Shown piece after piece: positions 11,511 to 23,134 of a stretch of DNA of 64,000 nucleotides (positions are counted from its first letter, which is position 1; each line of letters opens with the position of its first letter). The stretch is from Stenocarpella maydis (Eukaryota; Ascomycota; Sordariomycetes; Diaporthales; Diaporthaceae). Position numbers and translations under genes: made by a program. The stretch is taken from contig NQMI01000038.1 in NCBI GenBank assembly GCA_002270565.1, positions 103,332-167,331 of the forward strand, written 5' to 3'. The notes beneath the pieces are model-generated. The model made no database searches and was not told the origin of the DNA. It saw nothing but the letters and a program-made list of their open reading frames with translations.

Positions 11511-12591
11511 TACGGGCACCAACTGGGCACGTGGCAAAAGACCAAAACGCAGTGGAGATGTGGTCATCTGAGCGACATCGCAGCGACACAAAGCCGGGTG
11601 GGTACTGTACTTGGAGGCGCGTTTCTGAGACGCGTCTCTTATAAAGCATGACTTGAATTGGCTTCAGTACCGGAGTGGACGGGCGTGTGGCGTCGGAATA
11701 CTGTACGGAGACACGGTACGGGCGCGGAGGGATTGGAGATTATGCAGAATTGCGTTCGGTAATGGATATTGGTTCTGGTCAAACTTGTCATAATGAATCT
11801 ACTTCGCAGCGTGTTCCGAATTTTTAATTTTTGGGGTTTTCTTTTCTTCTTTTTGGTATCTAGATTGGCAGAGAGCGATCAAATAAGTACTACTGAGCAA
11901 GAGAATTGCTGGCACGGTCTTCTTTCACACCATGGTCAATAAGACGGACGTACAGTAGGTCGGCGTGGTGTGTTGTAGCAGGTCGGAGGACAGGCCAGAC
12001 CTTGCAAACGTGTGATGATCTATGGTGTGTGGGTGGTGATGTCAGGGAGACGGAGCGGGATCAAAGGATCTGATAAGGCCTTTGACCATTCTGACAGGGA
12101 CTGGGCCCTTTTTTGTTTGCCCGAGAAGCAGGTGGATAACAAAACCACGCCTGGGCGGACCCAGTGCACAGCTGAGCCAAGGAAAGGGAAAGGAACCAGC
12201 CATCTGATGACCCGGGCCAATGCGACAAAAAGTGGGTGGATGGTGGTGCCCTGACTGCGTAGTGTGTCTTAAGATGTGCCGCATTTGTTGCATGTCTGGC
12301 AAGGAAGCCTGTCGACGCGCTTTTGACCCAGCTCCCAAAAACCCAGACGCGTCTGTGAGACCCACACGGTCTAGCGCTGCCTTTCCTTCACTTTAAAGAC
12401 CCTCTTGCTTCCCGTCACAAACATCTCCAGTTTCCCTCAGACAATTCCACCCGCAGACCAGTTGTTGAGACAACACTTGACATACCTCAAGACACTTATC
12501 CCAGTCATCCAGTCCTGGTTCTAACTCCAATCCTTTTGTGGCTGTTCCTGCACCTCCCTTTCCAACCCGTTCCTTCTCTCATACGTCAACC
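11511..12591. promoter_or_regulatory. Intergenic region and RNR small-subunit promoter
   Basis: The first part is the 3' flank of the DUF4112 gene and includes a 12-nt palindrome centred on ACGCGT (11627-11638). The right part is the promoter of the ribonucleotide reductase gene, with a CT-rich 5' leader. No other gene is seen. Confidence 0.5.
12346..12353. promoter_or_regulatory. MluI cell-cycle box (GACGCGTC) upstream of RNR small subunit
   Basis: ACGCGT at 12347-12352 lies about 240 nt upstream of the start codon, with a second GACGCG core at about 12314. In yeasts the MBF complex binds ACGCGT and drives G1/S expression of ribonucleotide reductase genes, so position and target gene agree. 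The motif is short, so this is a reasoned but unproven site. Confidence 0.5.
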
Positions 12592-14035
12592 ATGTCTGTG
12601 GAGATCACGCCCTCAAAGCAGGTGAGTTCGCGTTTATCTGCAGCTCATCAATGGACTTGCTCTGACCTTCACAGGCTGCCTCTGGCATCGAGTCCCTCAA
12701 GATGGAGTCCCCAGTCAAGAAGCTGGACCTTGGTGTCGCCAACAAGGAAAATGTCTTCCAGGACCCTGCCGTCGCCACCCTGGCCCAGGACCTTGACGCG
12801 AAGCACGCCGCCACAAAGGAGATCACCAAGGCACCAGAGGAGCCAGCAAAGATTCCTGGCCTCCGAGGTGATGAGCTCGAGGAGCCTATCCTCAAGGAGA
12901 ACCCTCATCGTTTCGTCCTGTTCCCCATTCAATACCACGAGGTACGCGACGCGACGCCCACCCCCACACCACCCCCGTTCAACGCGTTAAGTGGACCCGC
13001 ACTAACAATACGGACACCAGATCTGGCAAATGTACAAGAAGCACGAGGCTTCTTTCTGGACGGCTGAGGAGATCGACCTCTCCAAGGACCTCCACGACTG
13101 GAGCAACCGCCTAACCGACGACGAGCGCTACTTCATCTCCCACATCCTCGCCTTCTTTGCCGCTTCAGATGGCATCGTCAACGAGAACCTGGTGGAGCGC
13201 TTCAGCGGCGAGGTTCAGATCCCTGAGGCCCGTTGCTTCTACGGCTTCCAGATCATGATGGAGAACATCCACTCGGAGACATACTCGCTGCTCATTGACA
13301 CCTACATCAAGGAGCCCGCCCAGCGCACGCACCTGCTCAACGCCATTGACACAAGTGAGTCCCGCCACTGTGAACCCATGCATCCACCACGCACCTCCTG
13401 ACCCATGACTTTTAGTCCCCTGCATTCGCAAGAAGGCCGACTGGGCTCTCAAGTGGATCCAGGACCGCGAGTCCACCTATGCTCAGCGCCTGGTCGCCTT
13501 TGCTGCTGTCGAGGGCATCTTCTTCAGCGGCGCATTCGCCTCTATCTTCTGGGTCAAGAAGCGTGGTCTGATGCCCGGCCTGACCTTCTCCAACGAGCTG
13601 ATCTCCCGTGATGAGGGTCTGCACACCGACTTCGCCTGCCTGCTGTTCTCTCACCTCAGGAACCGCCCAAGCAAGCAGCGAGTCCAGGACATCATCACCG
13701 AGGCTGTTGCCATCGAGAAGGAGTTCTTGACCGAGGCCCTGCCATGCGCCCTGCTCGGTATGAACTCCAACCTCATGAAGCAGTACATTGAGTTTGTCGC
13801 CGACCGCCTCCTGGTCGCCCTGGGCAACGAGAAGGTGTACAAGTCGTCGAACCCCTTCGACTTCATGGAGAACATCTCCCTCGGTGGCAAGACCAACTTC
13901 TTCGAGAAGCGTGTTGGTGACTACCAGAAGGCCGGCGTCATGGCTAGTACCAAGAAGACGGTCGCTGCTGACGACGCCGTCGCTGAGGAGAAGGGCGAAA
14001 ACGGTGGAGACTTCACCTTTGACGAAGACTTCTGA
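12592..14035 (+). CDS. RNR2: Ribonucleoside-diphosphate reductase small subunit (class Ia, beta)
   Basis: The protein houses the di-iron/tyrosyl radical cofactor that lets the large subunit reduce NDPs to dNDPs. Exons 12592-12621, 12675-12941, 13021-13354 and 13416-14035 give 416 aa. All metal ligands are visible: D149 (A-S-D-G), E180 and H183 (M-E-N-I-H), E243 (A-V-E-G), E277 and H280 (D-E-G-L-H), with the radical Tyr at 187. The C-terminus F-T-F-D-E-D-F is the peptide that docks on the large subunit. The first exon is only 10 codons; its junction (CAG|GTGAGT) is consensus. Expression is probably S-phase linked through the upstream ACGCGT box. The identity is certain; the symbol follows yeast usage. 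Confidence 0.98.
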
Positions 14036-14625
14036 GCGCGTCCTCGTTGTGCCCCTCCTTGTCTTGGAGATGACCTGGCTCGTATATCACAGCATACTCT
14101 CATACATGCATGCATCTCTGGGTATAGATGACAGAGGGAAAGCGGTTGATGTGCTCATGGCTTCCGCCATGATCTCCGGTGGTTGGCCGCAAGGTCAATA
14201 TAATCCTAACCGCCACGGAAGGTTCTTTTTTTTCCCTGATCATATACTGGCGTTGGTGGAGTTTGTCATTATTGGTAGTACCCAAAATCTCGCGAGGGGT
14301 CATGAGATCACGGTATAGGGAGCTGAGGGAAGACATGATCTCAGGATTCTCCACATGTAACAATAGATAGTCTTAGGCAGGCATCAATGTCTTGAAGAAG
14401 ACTACTGCTCTCCCTGTCCAGCGCGCGTGATCCATAGCGTCCTGGGCTATTTGTCCCAAATGCTCGCTTCCAGTATGCACTCCCTCACGAATTTTGGGTT
14501 CTTCCTCGTCTAGGTGCGTATGCGTGGCCTTGGACGATGGATGATGGCCTGCCAGAGAAACAAGTCCCGATCACTCATGCAACCGTTTCGACGTCTCAGA
14601 CGCCTAGGCCTAACCAACAGCCCGC
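14036..14625. other. Convergent intergenic region
   Basis: Region between the 3' ends of the RNR small-subunit gene (plus) and SRP9-21 (minus). It presumably holds both 3' UTRs. No coding signal is seen beyond shadow frames. Confidence 0.5.
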
Positions 14626-15267
14626 TCACCGCTTGCCCTTCTTCTTCTTCTTTCCCCCACCACCTCCGCCCGCCCCAGCCTGCGCCTGCTGCGCCGCCGC
14701 ACCTGCGCCCGCGGCGCCCGGCGGCGTCGCGGTCCCGGCGGCAGCCTCGTCCTCGGCGGCGGCGGCGGCGGCAGCAGCAGCAGCCACGGGGGCCGGCGCA
14801 TCCGGCAGCGCCGCCATCTTCCTGCCCAGGGCGCCCAGCAGCTGCACGAGGCGTGACACCTCGGCGGCCTTGGTCGTCTTGTACTTGAGGCAGACGCCCG
14901 AGTGGGGGTCGAAGGTCTTGATGATGAGGGACGCGCGCGGGGGCTTGGTGTCTGCGGCGGCGTCCGTCATGGGTGTGTCGTCGTCGTTGCCGCCGGCGCC
15001 TTCCTCCTTTATCGCCGCCTTCCTGGCTGCTCTTGCCTTGGCGGGCTTGATGTTGTATTTTGTGCTGACGCGCGCCTGTTGTCTCCACATGGTCGAGTGC
15101 TTCCTGGTGAGCAAGAAGGTATGCGACGGGAGCGAGCGAGCCCCGTGTGGGCAGCGACATGGGGGGAAGGGGCATACTCAGGAGAGGAGACGTACGGTTG
15201 TTGGGCGGGCTTCGATGAGGAGAGCCGACTGGGCGAGCCACTCCTGGCTCGTGAGTATGTACGGCAT
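14626..15267 (-). CDS. SRP21: Signal recognition particle SRP9-21 subunit
   Basis: This is a component of the fungal SRP (Alu-domain-like side) that targets nascent secretory proteins to the ER. Exons 15267-15196 and 15075-14626 give 173 aa. The N-terminus M-P-Y-I-L-T-S-Q-E-W-L-A-Q-S-A-L-L-I-E-A-R-P-T-T and the spliced continuation A-R-V-S-T-K-Y-N-I-K-P-A-K match the SRP9/21 domain, as does the later block S-L-I-I-K-T-F-D-P-H-S-G-V-C-L-K-Y-K-T (about 72-90). The C-terminal third is poly-Ala/Gly ending in a Lys-rich G-K-K-K-K-K-G-K-R tail, a basic RNA-binding tail common in SRP proteins. The Ala tract is encoded by GC-rich triplet repeats and may vary in length between strains. Confidence 0.9.
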
Positions 15268-15957
15268 ATTTTGTGCTGTTTCTTTGCCCGTGCAGGTAGG
15301 TGTTCAGGGCAGAACAGGCGTTCGCTTGTCCTAGGCGAGGGGGGCGAGGAGCAGCTGTCGCGTGCTATTTGACCGCTGGCGGAAGGGTTCGACGGGAGTT
15401 GGGAGAATGCCCAAGTCGACAGCTGCAATGCGAAGCTACCTAGAGTTGCATCTAACGCAGGGCGGTCTTGTGGTGGGGTTCGACGGCGCTTGGCTGGCAA
15501 CAGGGATTAGCTCAAACCCGTGTCTTTTATAACGTGACAAGTATCCACGTATTTAGGTACCTTACAGACAGACTCAACTCATCTGGCCGGTATTCTACAT
15601 AGCAGATACCAAGGTAGTCAGTCTCTTAGCTTTATGTTTTTGGAGCACTATACTTTTACTATTTTGTACTCCTCTCGACTATGCTTCTCGGTTGTTTTCG
15701 AACGCGACAATGGCCCTGATGACAAATGAAACGAGACATGCATTTGCTCTCAGTCCCAACGCCTTTTGTAGATATATCCTGAAGCTCCACCCTGTCTGCC
15801 ATCCTGCATACCCAGAAGAGTCAAACCACACAGGGCATATATACAAACGAAGCCTGGCGGTATCTTTCTATAATGCATGTTGAACTTCCTTGTTTTATAA
15901 TCCCTACCGACGCTTTTGAAATACTCGTGCGATGCACCTTTTCCTTCTTTAGCTTCT
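15268..15957. other. SRP9-21 promoter and OAC1 3' flank
   Basis: Both neighbours are on the minus strand, so this 690-nt stretch holds the SRP9-21 promoter and the OAC1 3' UTR. A TTTAGGTACC motif lies near 15552. No gene is seen. Confidence 0.5.
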
Positions 15958-17116
15958 CTATAGGCTTGTCTCTGCGATTGGTAATATCAGACTCTCAGCC
16001 TTGCGGACGAGCTTATTTGTCTGTTCAGCTAGACTCAAGGTCAAGATGGTATGAGGTAATATCCTGGCCAGGTGAGGAAGGAAGCCTTTGTAGACCGCGA
16101 AGAAGCCCTCGGTCCTCACTGTTTTTGTCAGACAGTCCAGGACGCCGTTGTACAGGTTGCCGTGTTGGTTGTAGAGGCGTGACATGACAGTATCTACATT
16201 GCAGTGTTAGAGTATTCTGCTGGCCGTTGAAGCCCGTTCGACAATCCGAGATGCTGACCTGGGGGGTGCATGAAACAGCACACGACGAAGCCGCTGATAG
16301 CACTGCTCGTCAGGTGTAGCGCAGGGCCCTCTTCCATACCCGCGTGCTTCATCAGCCTCCTCTTCGCGAAGAAGTAAGTCGGAAGTTGTACCGAGCTTCC
16401 GGCGCCTGTCCTGATCATTGCCGCGCCAACGCCGCGATACAGTCCTCGGATACCCTCAGTCGTATAGATTTGCCGCAGACCATCAATCGCGTTCCGGTAC
16501 TGGTGTTGCGTCCCGACTGGCAGGAATGGCGAATAGCTCTGTAACCTCGTTTTGACCAGGAAGAACGGGCTTCCGGCCATGGCGCCTATAATCCCGGACC
16601 CGGCACCGCAGAACATATTTACACCCAGTGACTGGACATTGGCGTCCTTGAAAAAGACAGACGTGATTGCCTTGCGCATCGGCTCGTAGAAGCCCAGCCG
16701 GCAGCCATTAAGCAGAATCTGGTAAGTGTACGCACACCCCAGACCTCGGTAGATGCCCCGCAGACCCTCATTTCGTACGATGACTGACACGCCGTGGAAG
16801 GGGCCTCGGTAATGGTGTGGTTGGTGCCCCTTGTCCTGGAGCTCTCCTTGGAGCTGCATGCTATCACACCCTTCCCGTCAGCCCCCGCAAGACAGCGAGC
16901 ACTGACAAACACCACCAAACGTAAACGCGATTAGGACGCTGCATCGCACATACCGGATCTTGACAGTTTCAAAGGGATGAGTCACGGTGACGGCGCCACA
17001 GGCAGCGATGCCGCCCGCGATGAAGGCACTGTGTCAAGGTCAGCGCATTCATCAGTGGAAAGGCGTCAAGTGCGCGGAGCGCTGGTCTCCAGGCCATACC
17101 CGGCAGTGGTCGACAT
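15958..17116 (-). CDS. OAC1: Mitochondrial oxaloacetate/sulfate carrier (Oac1-like)
   Basis: Inner-membrane carrier of the SLC25 family. Exons 17116-17100, 17028-16954, 16860-16259 and 16193-15958 give 309 aa. The three repeats carry H-P-F-E-T-V-K-I-R, S-P-F-F-L-V-K-T-R and H-P-P-D-T-V-M-S-R in place of the Px[DE]xx[KR]x[RK] signature; repeats two and three are degenerate, as they are in yeast Oac1. Diagnostic shared stretches with Oac1 are G-V-N-M-F-C-G-A-G-S-G-I-I-G-A, R-T-G-A-G-S-S-V-Q-L-P and S-R-L-Y-N-Q-H-G-N-L-Y. Known Oac1 transports oxaloacetate, sulfate and alpha-isopropylmalate. The first exon is just 17 nt (M-S-T-T-A-G), a micro-exon that automatic callers may miss. It is divergent from SWD2. 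Confidence 0.93.
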
Positions 17117-17761
17117 TCCGGCAGATCCGGCAGGTCCCTTCGGAAACGCGTCTTCCTTGTTCAATAGAAATACAGATGGCCTCTGAGGGACGAAGGCGCC
17201 TCGAGGGCTGGGTGTTGAGCGTGGTTGCGGTGTGGATGAGCGAGCACTCGGAATTGAGGTATGCGACGGCGATGCGCCGAGGCAAGCCGAGCGAGAGCCA
17301 GGAAAACGGGTGCAGACGAAGTTCTTATAACAGCCACATCAGGTCATCGGTGAATCCGTGGCAATGCTCAGACAGGCCCAGGACCAGACGGGAAGCTCGG
17401 GCAGGAGAAGAACTTAAAAAGTCGTGGAAAGCTGCTGCGATTGTCGGAGCTGCTGGACGGCCAGGGTCCGTCATTGTCATAGGCGGTCCCCACAGGGCTA
17501 ACCACATTGATGCAGGTCCAGCACAGCTTCCCCCAGAAATCGATCGGTGGGTCCAGATGTCTCTCTTTTGGTGTGGTTGTACAAATGTACTAGTGTGCTA
17601 CATACTCCATACTGTATGTAGCACCTCGGATGTTCCTACACTATAGTATGTGCCCCACCATGTCCATCTCTCTCCTTCGCACACCCCAATCCCAGAAAAC
17701 AGCCTAAGCTCCTCGCATCACTCGCAATCCCGCGTCGCGCGTCGAGCGTCCCTCCACCACC
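17117..17761. promoter_or_regulatory. Divergent promoter OAC1 / SWD2
   Basis: 645 nt between two outward-reading starts. It holds a perfect 10-bp inverted repeat, GTGCTACATA at 17595-17604 and TATGTAGCAC at 17615-17624, separated by 10 nt, about 140 nt before the SWD2 start. No other gene is seen. Confidence 0.5.
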
Positions 17762-19092
17762 ATGTCGGCGACTCCTATGGACATCGACGCCGAATCGTCC
17801 CCGGCGCCGGCAGAAGCTCCCCAACTGAATATAACAAGGACTTTGGGGACCAATGTCAGCACCACCTCTGCCGTCAGCGAGGTCGTAGCCAACTTCAGGC
17901 CAACCAAGGTACATGATGCAACGCATCCATCCCTAGCTGTGGTTTGCATCCGATGCCGCGAGGGGCTCCCAGTTTCTAACACGCCGTGCCCGCCCACAGC
18001 TCTTCAGGAGGGATGAGTCCAAAGAGGGCAAGCCTCCATCACATATCCTTTCAATCGACTACGATGATCCTGGCGAGCTGTGCATGACCTCCGAGAGCGA
18101 CGAGACAATCCAGATTTACAATGTCAAAGAGGGCCGCCATGACAAGACCCTGCTGAGCAAGAAGTACGGAGTCAAGCTGGCTAGATTCACCCATGCTAGC
18201 TCCAGCATCATCTACGCCAGCACAAGACAAAATGGTCAGTACTCCTCCCGCATTGGCGCGCCCCCTTGGTTCCAGCTTCCAACAGCCCGCCCCTGGCTGC
18301 CGCCCTGCAGATGCCATCCGTTACCTAGCCACCCACGACAACTCCTTCATCCGTTACTTCGAAGGCCACGAAGGCCCCGTGACCGCCTTGACCATGCACC
18401 CCGGTGCCGACAACTTCATATCATGCGGACGCGACAACACTGTAAGGCTGTGGGACGTGAACACCAAGTTCTGGACTGCAACCATCAACCTCCGCACCCC
18501 CTACCTCGCCGCCTACGATCCCTCCGGGCAGGTGTTCGCGGTTGCATCGTCCTCCAGCGGAAGCATCCTGCTTTATGACCACCGCAATTACATCAAACCG
18601 TTCAGTGTCTTTGACATTGTCGAGAAGTGCCACACCGTCGACACGCACTACACCATGCAAGGCTGGACGACGCTCGAATTCTCCAATGACGGGAAGCATA
18701 TCCTCCTCGGCGCCACCGGAAAGGGCCACTTCCTGCTGGACGCGTTCACTTGCGAGCTCAAGGCCTACTTGCGCAAGCCTGACGGTGGCACTAGAAGGGC
18801 TGCCCCTGGCGAGGCCAACCTGAGAGGCCCACCCTCCGAAAACCCTTCCAACATGGAGAGCAGTGGCGAGTGCTGCTTCACGCCGGATGGTAGGTACGTC
18901 TTGAGCGGCTCCAAGAGAGATGTCTTGGTATGGGACGTCCTGGCACCGACCAACGAGAAGAAGGTTTTGGAGCCAAGTTATACCCTGGAGGACAAGAAGG
19001 AGGCGGCCGTCTTGGCCTACAACCCGCGCTTCAACTTCTTTGCCACAGCAGACCAGCAGTTGCAGTTTTGGCTGCCTGACCCCCACGCTTGA
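17762..19092 (+). CDS. SWD2: WD40 protein Swd2 (COMPASS and cleavage/polyadenylation factor subunit)
   Basis: Swd2/Cps35 links histone H2B ubiquitination to H3K4 methylation by Set1-COMPASS and also belongs to the CPF 3'-end machinery. Exons 17762-17908, 18000-18234 and 18311-19092 give 387 aa. Family features are L-F-R-R-D at the start of exon 2, S-I-D-Y-D-D-P-G-E-L-C-M-T, the internal H-D-N-S-F-I-R-Y-F-E-G-H-E-G-P-V and S-C-G-R-D-N-T-V-R-L-W-D, and a C-terminal repeat ending L-Q-F-W-L-P-D. The first 45 residues are acidic, Ala/Pro-rich and probably disordered. All introns have GT-AG borders. It is convergent with NCS2. The identity is strong. Confidence 0.93.
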
Positions 19093-19425
19093 AAGGGCTC
19101 TTGGATAGTCTGTCCAAGGAATTTGGTCAAAAGGAGTTGGGTGACCGTTTAAATGTACCTGTATTTTGTATATGATACCCTTTGCATTAGGTGGGCGTCG
19201 TCTCATGGTGAGGAATCGGAGCATAGATCCTCCTGGTTGTGGAAAATAAGACGGCCTCTGTTGCTTTGATCCCATGGTTGGATCATCATGCTCTACGCCG
19301 GCCGGCGCATTCATCATCAGCCTGCAGGCAGCCGTGCGAGATGTGTCTGCTCAGGAAGCAAGAATTTTATTCGCCTGGCTTTGATGAGACCACCCAGGAT
19401 GAGAAGCCCTGGAGTCAGGTAGCGA
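19093..19425. other. Convergent intergenic region SWD2 / NCS2
   Basis: 333 nt holding the facing 3' ends of SWD2 and NCS2. Nothing else is recognised. Confidence 0.5.
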
Positions 19426-20710
19426 TCAATTCCGCATCGACCTCTGGCAACCGTAGCATAACCTCCCATACTCTTCCGCATCCTCGTCTCCTATCTCGCC
19501 TTTCCACCTCTCGTCCCCCAGCTCGTCCAGCCCCATGCCACATAGGCCGCAGGACAACACGTCATCCCCGTCCTCCCCTCCAAGGAGCTCCAGCTTCGCC
19601 GTGGTCCGCACCACGTTGGCCACGATGGACGGGTAGCTCGCCTCGACCTCGTCAAAGTACCGCGCCATGACATCGTCTATGCTGACGTCCTTGTGCGACA
19701 CGACCGCCAAGCCGCGCCTAGCCGCTGCTGCGTCGGAGGAAGAGGGCAGCACGAGGCTCGTGAGCGGCGGCGACACGAGGCCCGCGTAGGTGACGAGCTC
19801 GCTGCGGAACACCTCGCGCAGCGGGTAGTAGATCGGCAGCCTGGCCACCTCTTTCCCCGCGGCGGCGGCGCCGAAGGCGTGGACCGGCTGAGGGCCGTCG
19901 GTGGTCATCCACGGGAGCGTGAAGCCCCTGCCCTTGGCCGTCTCCGCGAGGGTGAGCGCCGCCAGGGCCGTGGTGCTGCAGCCCAGGAGCAGGGCGTGGC
20001 AGCCCTCGGCCAGCGCGGCGGCTATGAGGGTGTGGCGCACGAACAGTCGCACCACGTCGGCCCTGGACGAGGTGGAGGGCAGGCGGGCAAGGAGGTCGCG
20101 CAGCCGCTGGCCCGGCTCCTTGCCACCGTCCTCACCGCCGCTCGGTGCCAGGGGCAGCGCGCCCCAGTCGATCGTGTCCAGGCCCAGCACGGCGGTGATT
20201 GGTATGCGCCGGAACGTGAAGCGGGGGTACCGCTCGCTGAACCTGTCCAGCAGCCTCTGGGCCTCCAAAGGCGGCGACGGCGGCGGCGACGAGGTCTGCC
20301 CGCCGCCCACCTCGGTGTCGACGTGCACCACCAGCGGTTCATAGGCCGGCGTGGGCCTCCTCTTGAGCTGGTTCTGGGCGCTCTCGTCGAGCATGTGGAC
20401 GAGCGACGACGACGACACCCCAAAGGACAGGCCGACCAGGACCTTCTTGGTCTGCGTGGGCGCGGCGCGGAGCTGCTTGGACGCCACCTCGAGCCGCTTT
20501 GCGGCTTTCATCTGCACATACCGGCGGTAGCAGGACCTGAAAGCATGTTAATAAAAGAAAATGCGAATCCGAAAGTATTGGTTTCTGGGATGGTTGGGGG
20601 TGGAGGGGGGGGTGGACAGACCCGCATGTTGGCTCTGAGCGGATTTTGTGTGTGGTTTCGTTTTCGTTGCACCGACGGCAGGGCTTCGGCCCTGCGTCGA
20701 CTGCCGCCAT
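19426..20710 (-). CDS. NCS2: Cytoplasmic tRNA 2-thiolation protein 2 (Ncs2/Ctu2)
   Basis: Partner of Ncs6 in the Urm1-dependent 2-thiolation of U34 in tRNA-Lys/Glu/Gln. Exons 20710-20622 and 20536-19426 give 399 aa. The N-terminus has C-R-R-C and C-G-S-C zinc-type pairs around the splice site, followed by Y-R-R-Y-V-Q-M-K-A-A-K-R. The nucleotide-binding loop reads L-V-G-L-S-F-G-V-S-S-S-S-L (about 55-67), a variant of the PP-loop S-G-G-x-S-S, as is typical for the Ncs2 branch that has lost the usual Asp. The C-terminus carries C-G-L-C-G and L-C-Y-G-C pairs. An in-frame TTG lies upstream, but the ATG at 20710 is the natural start. The gene is very GC-rich. Confidence 0.92.
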
Positions 20711-21070
20711 CGAACTCTCACTTTTTTTCAAAGTTTTTCAAAATGCAGAATTGGATGTCTCCGATTCCTTGACACGATGTCGTGAAGAAGCAAGTGTGAT
20801 TGTGTAAAGTGAGATGGTCTGTGAAGAAGGCAGGTGTGATCTTTCATGGGTTGTTTCTGGGCACTAAATTCTCTGCGAGATGGACCGTCCCGTCCCGTCG
20901 AATCCAGCTCGCCGGTAAATACCCAAGAGATCGAATCCCACATTTCCCGCCCCCTTGTCAGATTTCTTCCCCCGAAACATGTCATCATTTCAAGCTTCTT
21001 TTGTTCAGATACGGTAATCTTGGTCTTGGCACATTCTTGGGAGCAGGGCGAAATGGCTGTTCGGTTGAGG
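20711..21070. other. NCS2 promoter / kinase gene 3' flank
   Basis: 360 nt between two minus-strand genes. It should contain the NCS2 promoter and the 3' UTR of the kinase gene. No other feature is recognised. Confidence 0.5.
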
Positions 21071-22309
21071 CTACTTTCTGAAGAGGGGTGACAGGTCACA
21101 GTCCTCGAACCAAGCCCGGTCTCTTGCCCAGCCATGGGTGATGAGATCCCTTCCTGCCTTTGAGACTCTCTCTATGGCTTCCCTGTCGCCCCAGCCTGGC
21201 ACGCTTGTGCCAAACCCGACAAGATGAGCACCGACGTGGACAGCGGTCCTGAAAGCAAAATCATCATCCACAAACCCATAGCCCGTCGCGAACCCCTCGA
21301 TCAGCCACAACGCTGCGCGGATGTCCTTGTAGAGGAACAGCTCGTACATCTCTGCAATCATCTGTCCGAGATCCAATGGACGCACGCCCAATTGACACAT
21401 CTCCCAATCAACCACGAAGACAGGTGATGGGTCCCTGTCATCGAGATGCCGGTCACGAAGCAAGATGCTACAGCGGTCATCAGCATTCCTCCCGTGTCAG
21501 GAGCCAATATGCCATCAAAGTTTACTCACTTTCCTGTCCAAAAGTCACCGTGGATGACGTGTAGCTTGCCATCATCTTCCAGCTCCAGCTTCGCGCTTGC
21601 GACGACCTCTTTAAATACGCCCTCGGCGTCCTTTAGAAACGGAAACTCATCAGACTGCCACATGAGACTCTCATAGTTGTAGGTGAACTTGATTGTCTGC
21701 AGCTCCTTGTTCGCCTTGGCCCTCTCCTGTAGCGCCTCTTGCTCCGGGCAGCTGGACCACTCATGAAAACTACGCAGCCACTTACCAAGGCCCTGGCCTA
21801 ACTCGAGTACCTTGTCCCGGTGGTGTTGAGGTGTGGAGGGCGGCAAGCGCTTGAGCGCGTAGTGTTTCAGGTTCAGGGAGTCGGGGAGGTATTGCTGGAC
21901 CTGGGTGCTCGAGCCCTCGTTGAAGAAGAACAGGGCGGGCGTTCGAACGCTGTACGACTGGGTCGTAACCGGGGCGAGCTTCTGCAGCTCCTCAAGACAA
22001 TTCTGCTCGAGGACCTGTTCGCGCGCGCGGTCAGCTTGGCCCGTCGCGCCCGAGAGGAGGGGCTGGTGTGTGCCGGCCTACGCAACGTGAGGTTGAGAGC
22101 TTCAGGGCTGGGGATAGGGCAACGAAGCCCTCGCCGTGTTTGATGGCAACCTCGGCTGTTCCGTCATGCAGAGGTTTCTGTAGCTTAGCCCTGAATATGA
22201 AGTTGGCGTTGCCGCCAGAGAGCGGAGTAAGCGACGAGCAAGCGAATGCGGTCGGCCCCAGCTCCTGCCTGACCTGGGATGCTATCTCGTCTGCTGTTGG
22301 CTCGGCCAT
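21071..22309 (-). CDS. APH-fold phosphotransferase (aminoglycoside/choline-kinase-like family)
   Basis: Protein of the fungal phosphotransferase-enzyme family, distantly related to methylthioribose and choline kinases; the substrate is unknown. Exons 22309-22082, 22014-21530 and 21467-21071 give 369 aa. L-S-G-G-N-A-N-F-I-F-R is the nucleotide-loop region and A-I-K-H-G-E the catalytic Lys strand. The catalytic loop H-G-D-F-W-T-G-N spans exons 2 and 3 (D233, N238), and V-V-D-W-E (D258) is the metal site, so all key residues are present. Splicing GGA-AA|GTGAGT to TAG|C-ATC restores T-G-N-I-L-L exactly. The first ATG in a longer frame lies 177 nt upstream, but family members begin near 22309. No drug-resistance role should be assumed. 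Confidence 0.85.
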
Positions 22310-23097
22310 GCCAGTGTCGGGTTGGTGGGGGCAAAGGTTGCCGGTTGTATCGGCGATAAGCTGAAGACGAGCAGACTGGATAAGATGCAACAGAGGGGCG
22401 TTACTCGAATGAGACCCCTCACCGTGATGGTATCCTACTGTGCCTACATCTGGAGCATAGGACGCCAACTGCTTTATAGCAGCCACCCAGGTGGTACAGG
22501 TAGGCAGGTAGGTGCGTGGTGGCCCCGGTGCTCAGCGTAGCCCAAGAGGGAGCTACACCAGGCCAGGCCGATGAGTCTTTCGGCGAGCTTGCCCTGTCGC
22601 ACTCGGCCTGGTTGGACAGCCCAATCGCCAAGGTACTTGCTATGTAAGCCTCTGACAGGCCGGGGTCTTGGTCTTGTAGTGTAGGCTATGACTGTAAAAG
22701 GGCGCGCCGTGGACGATCTAATGCGAGAAATAAGCCGCATATCTAGATATTAATCTAGATTGAGGAGGATCCTTCAGAGTCAGTGGCCCTTGTGACCGGG
22801 ATGCAGCACTGGGAGACGCGGTTTCAGGGACCAGAAATCATCAGACGTGCTGTGAAGCGAGGATCGACAAATAATGATCGTCTTGCCGAGCTGCATCGCG
22901 TCGGGTGGTCTTGAACGCGAAGTGTATCAGCTGTGAGGGTTGGATGCATCTGTGTAATAAGTGAGTGGGTGAGTGAGTGAATGAATGAATGAATGAATGA
23001 ATGAATGCTGCCTCGTGTCGGGTTCATTTCATCACTCGTTCTCTGTCGCGCCTCGTCCGAACCTCTGCCATTCATTGGCATCAGTCATCCAAAGAAA

Positions 23098-23134
<37 letters not shown>

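Noticed and set aside
14626..15241. Long Arg/Pro-rich frames opposite SRP9-21 and NCS2
   Set aside because: Shadow frames caused by high GC at codon position three.
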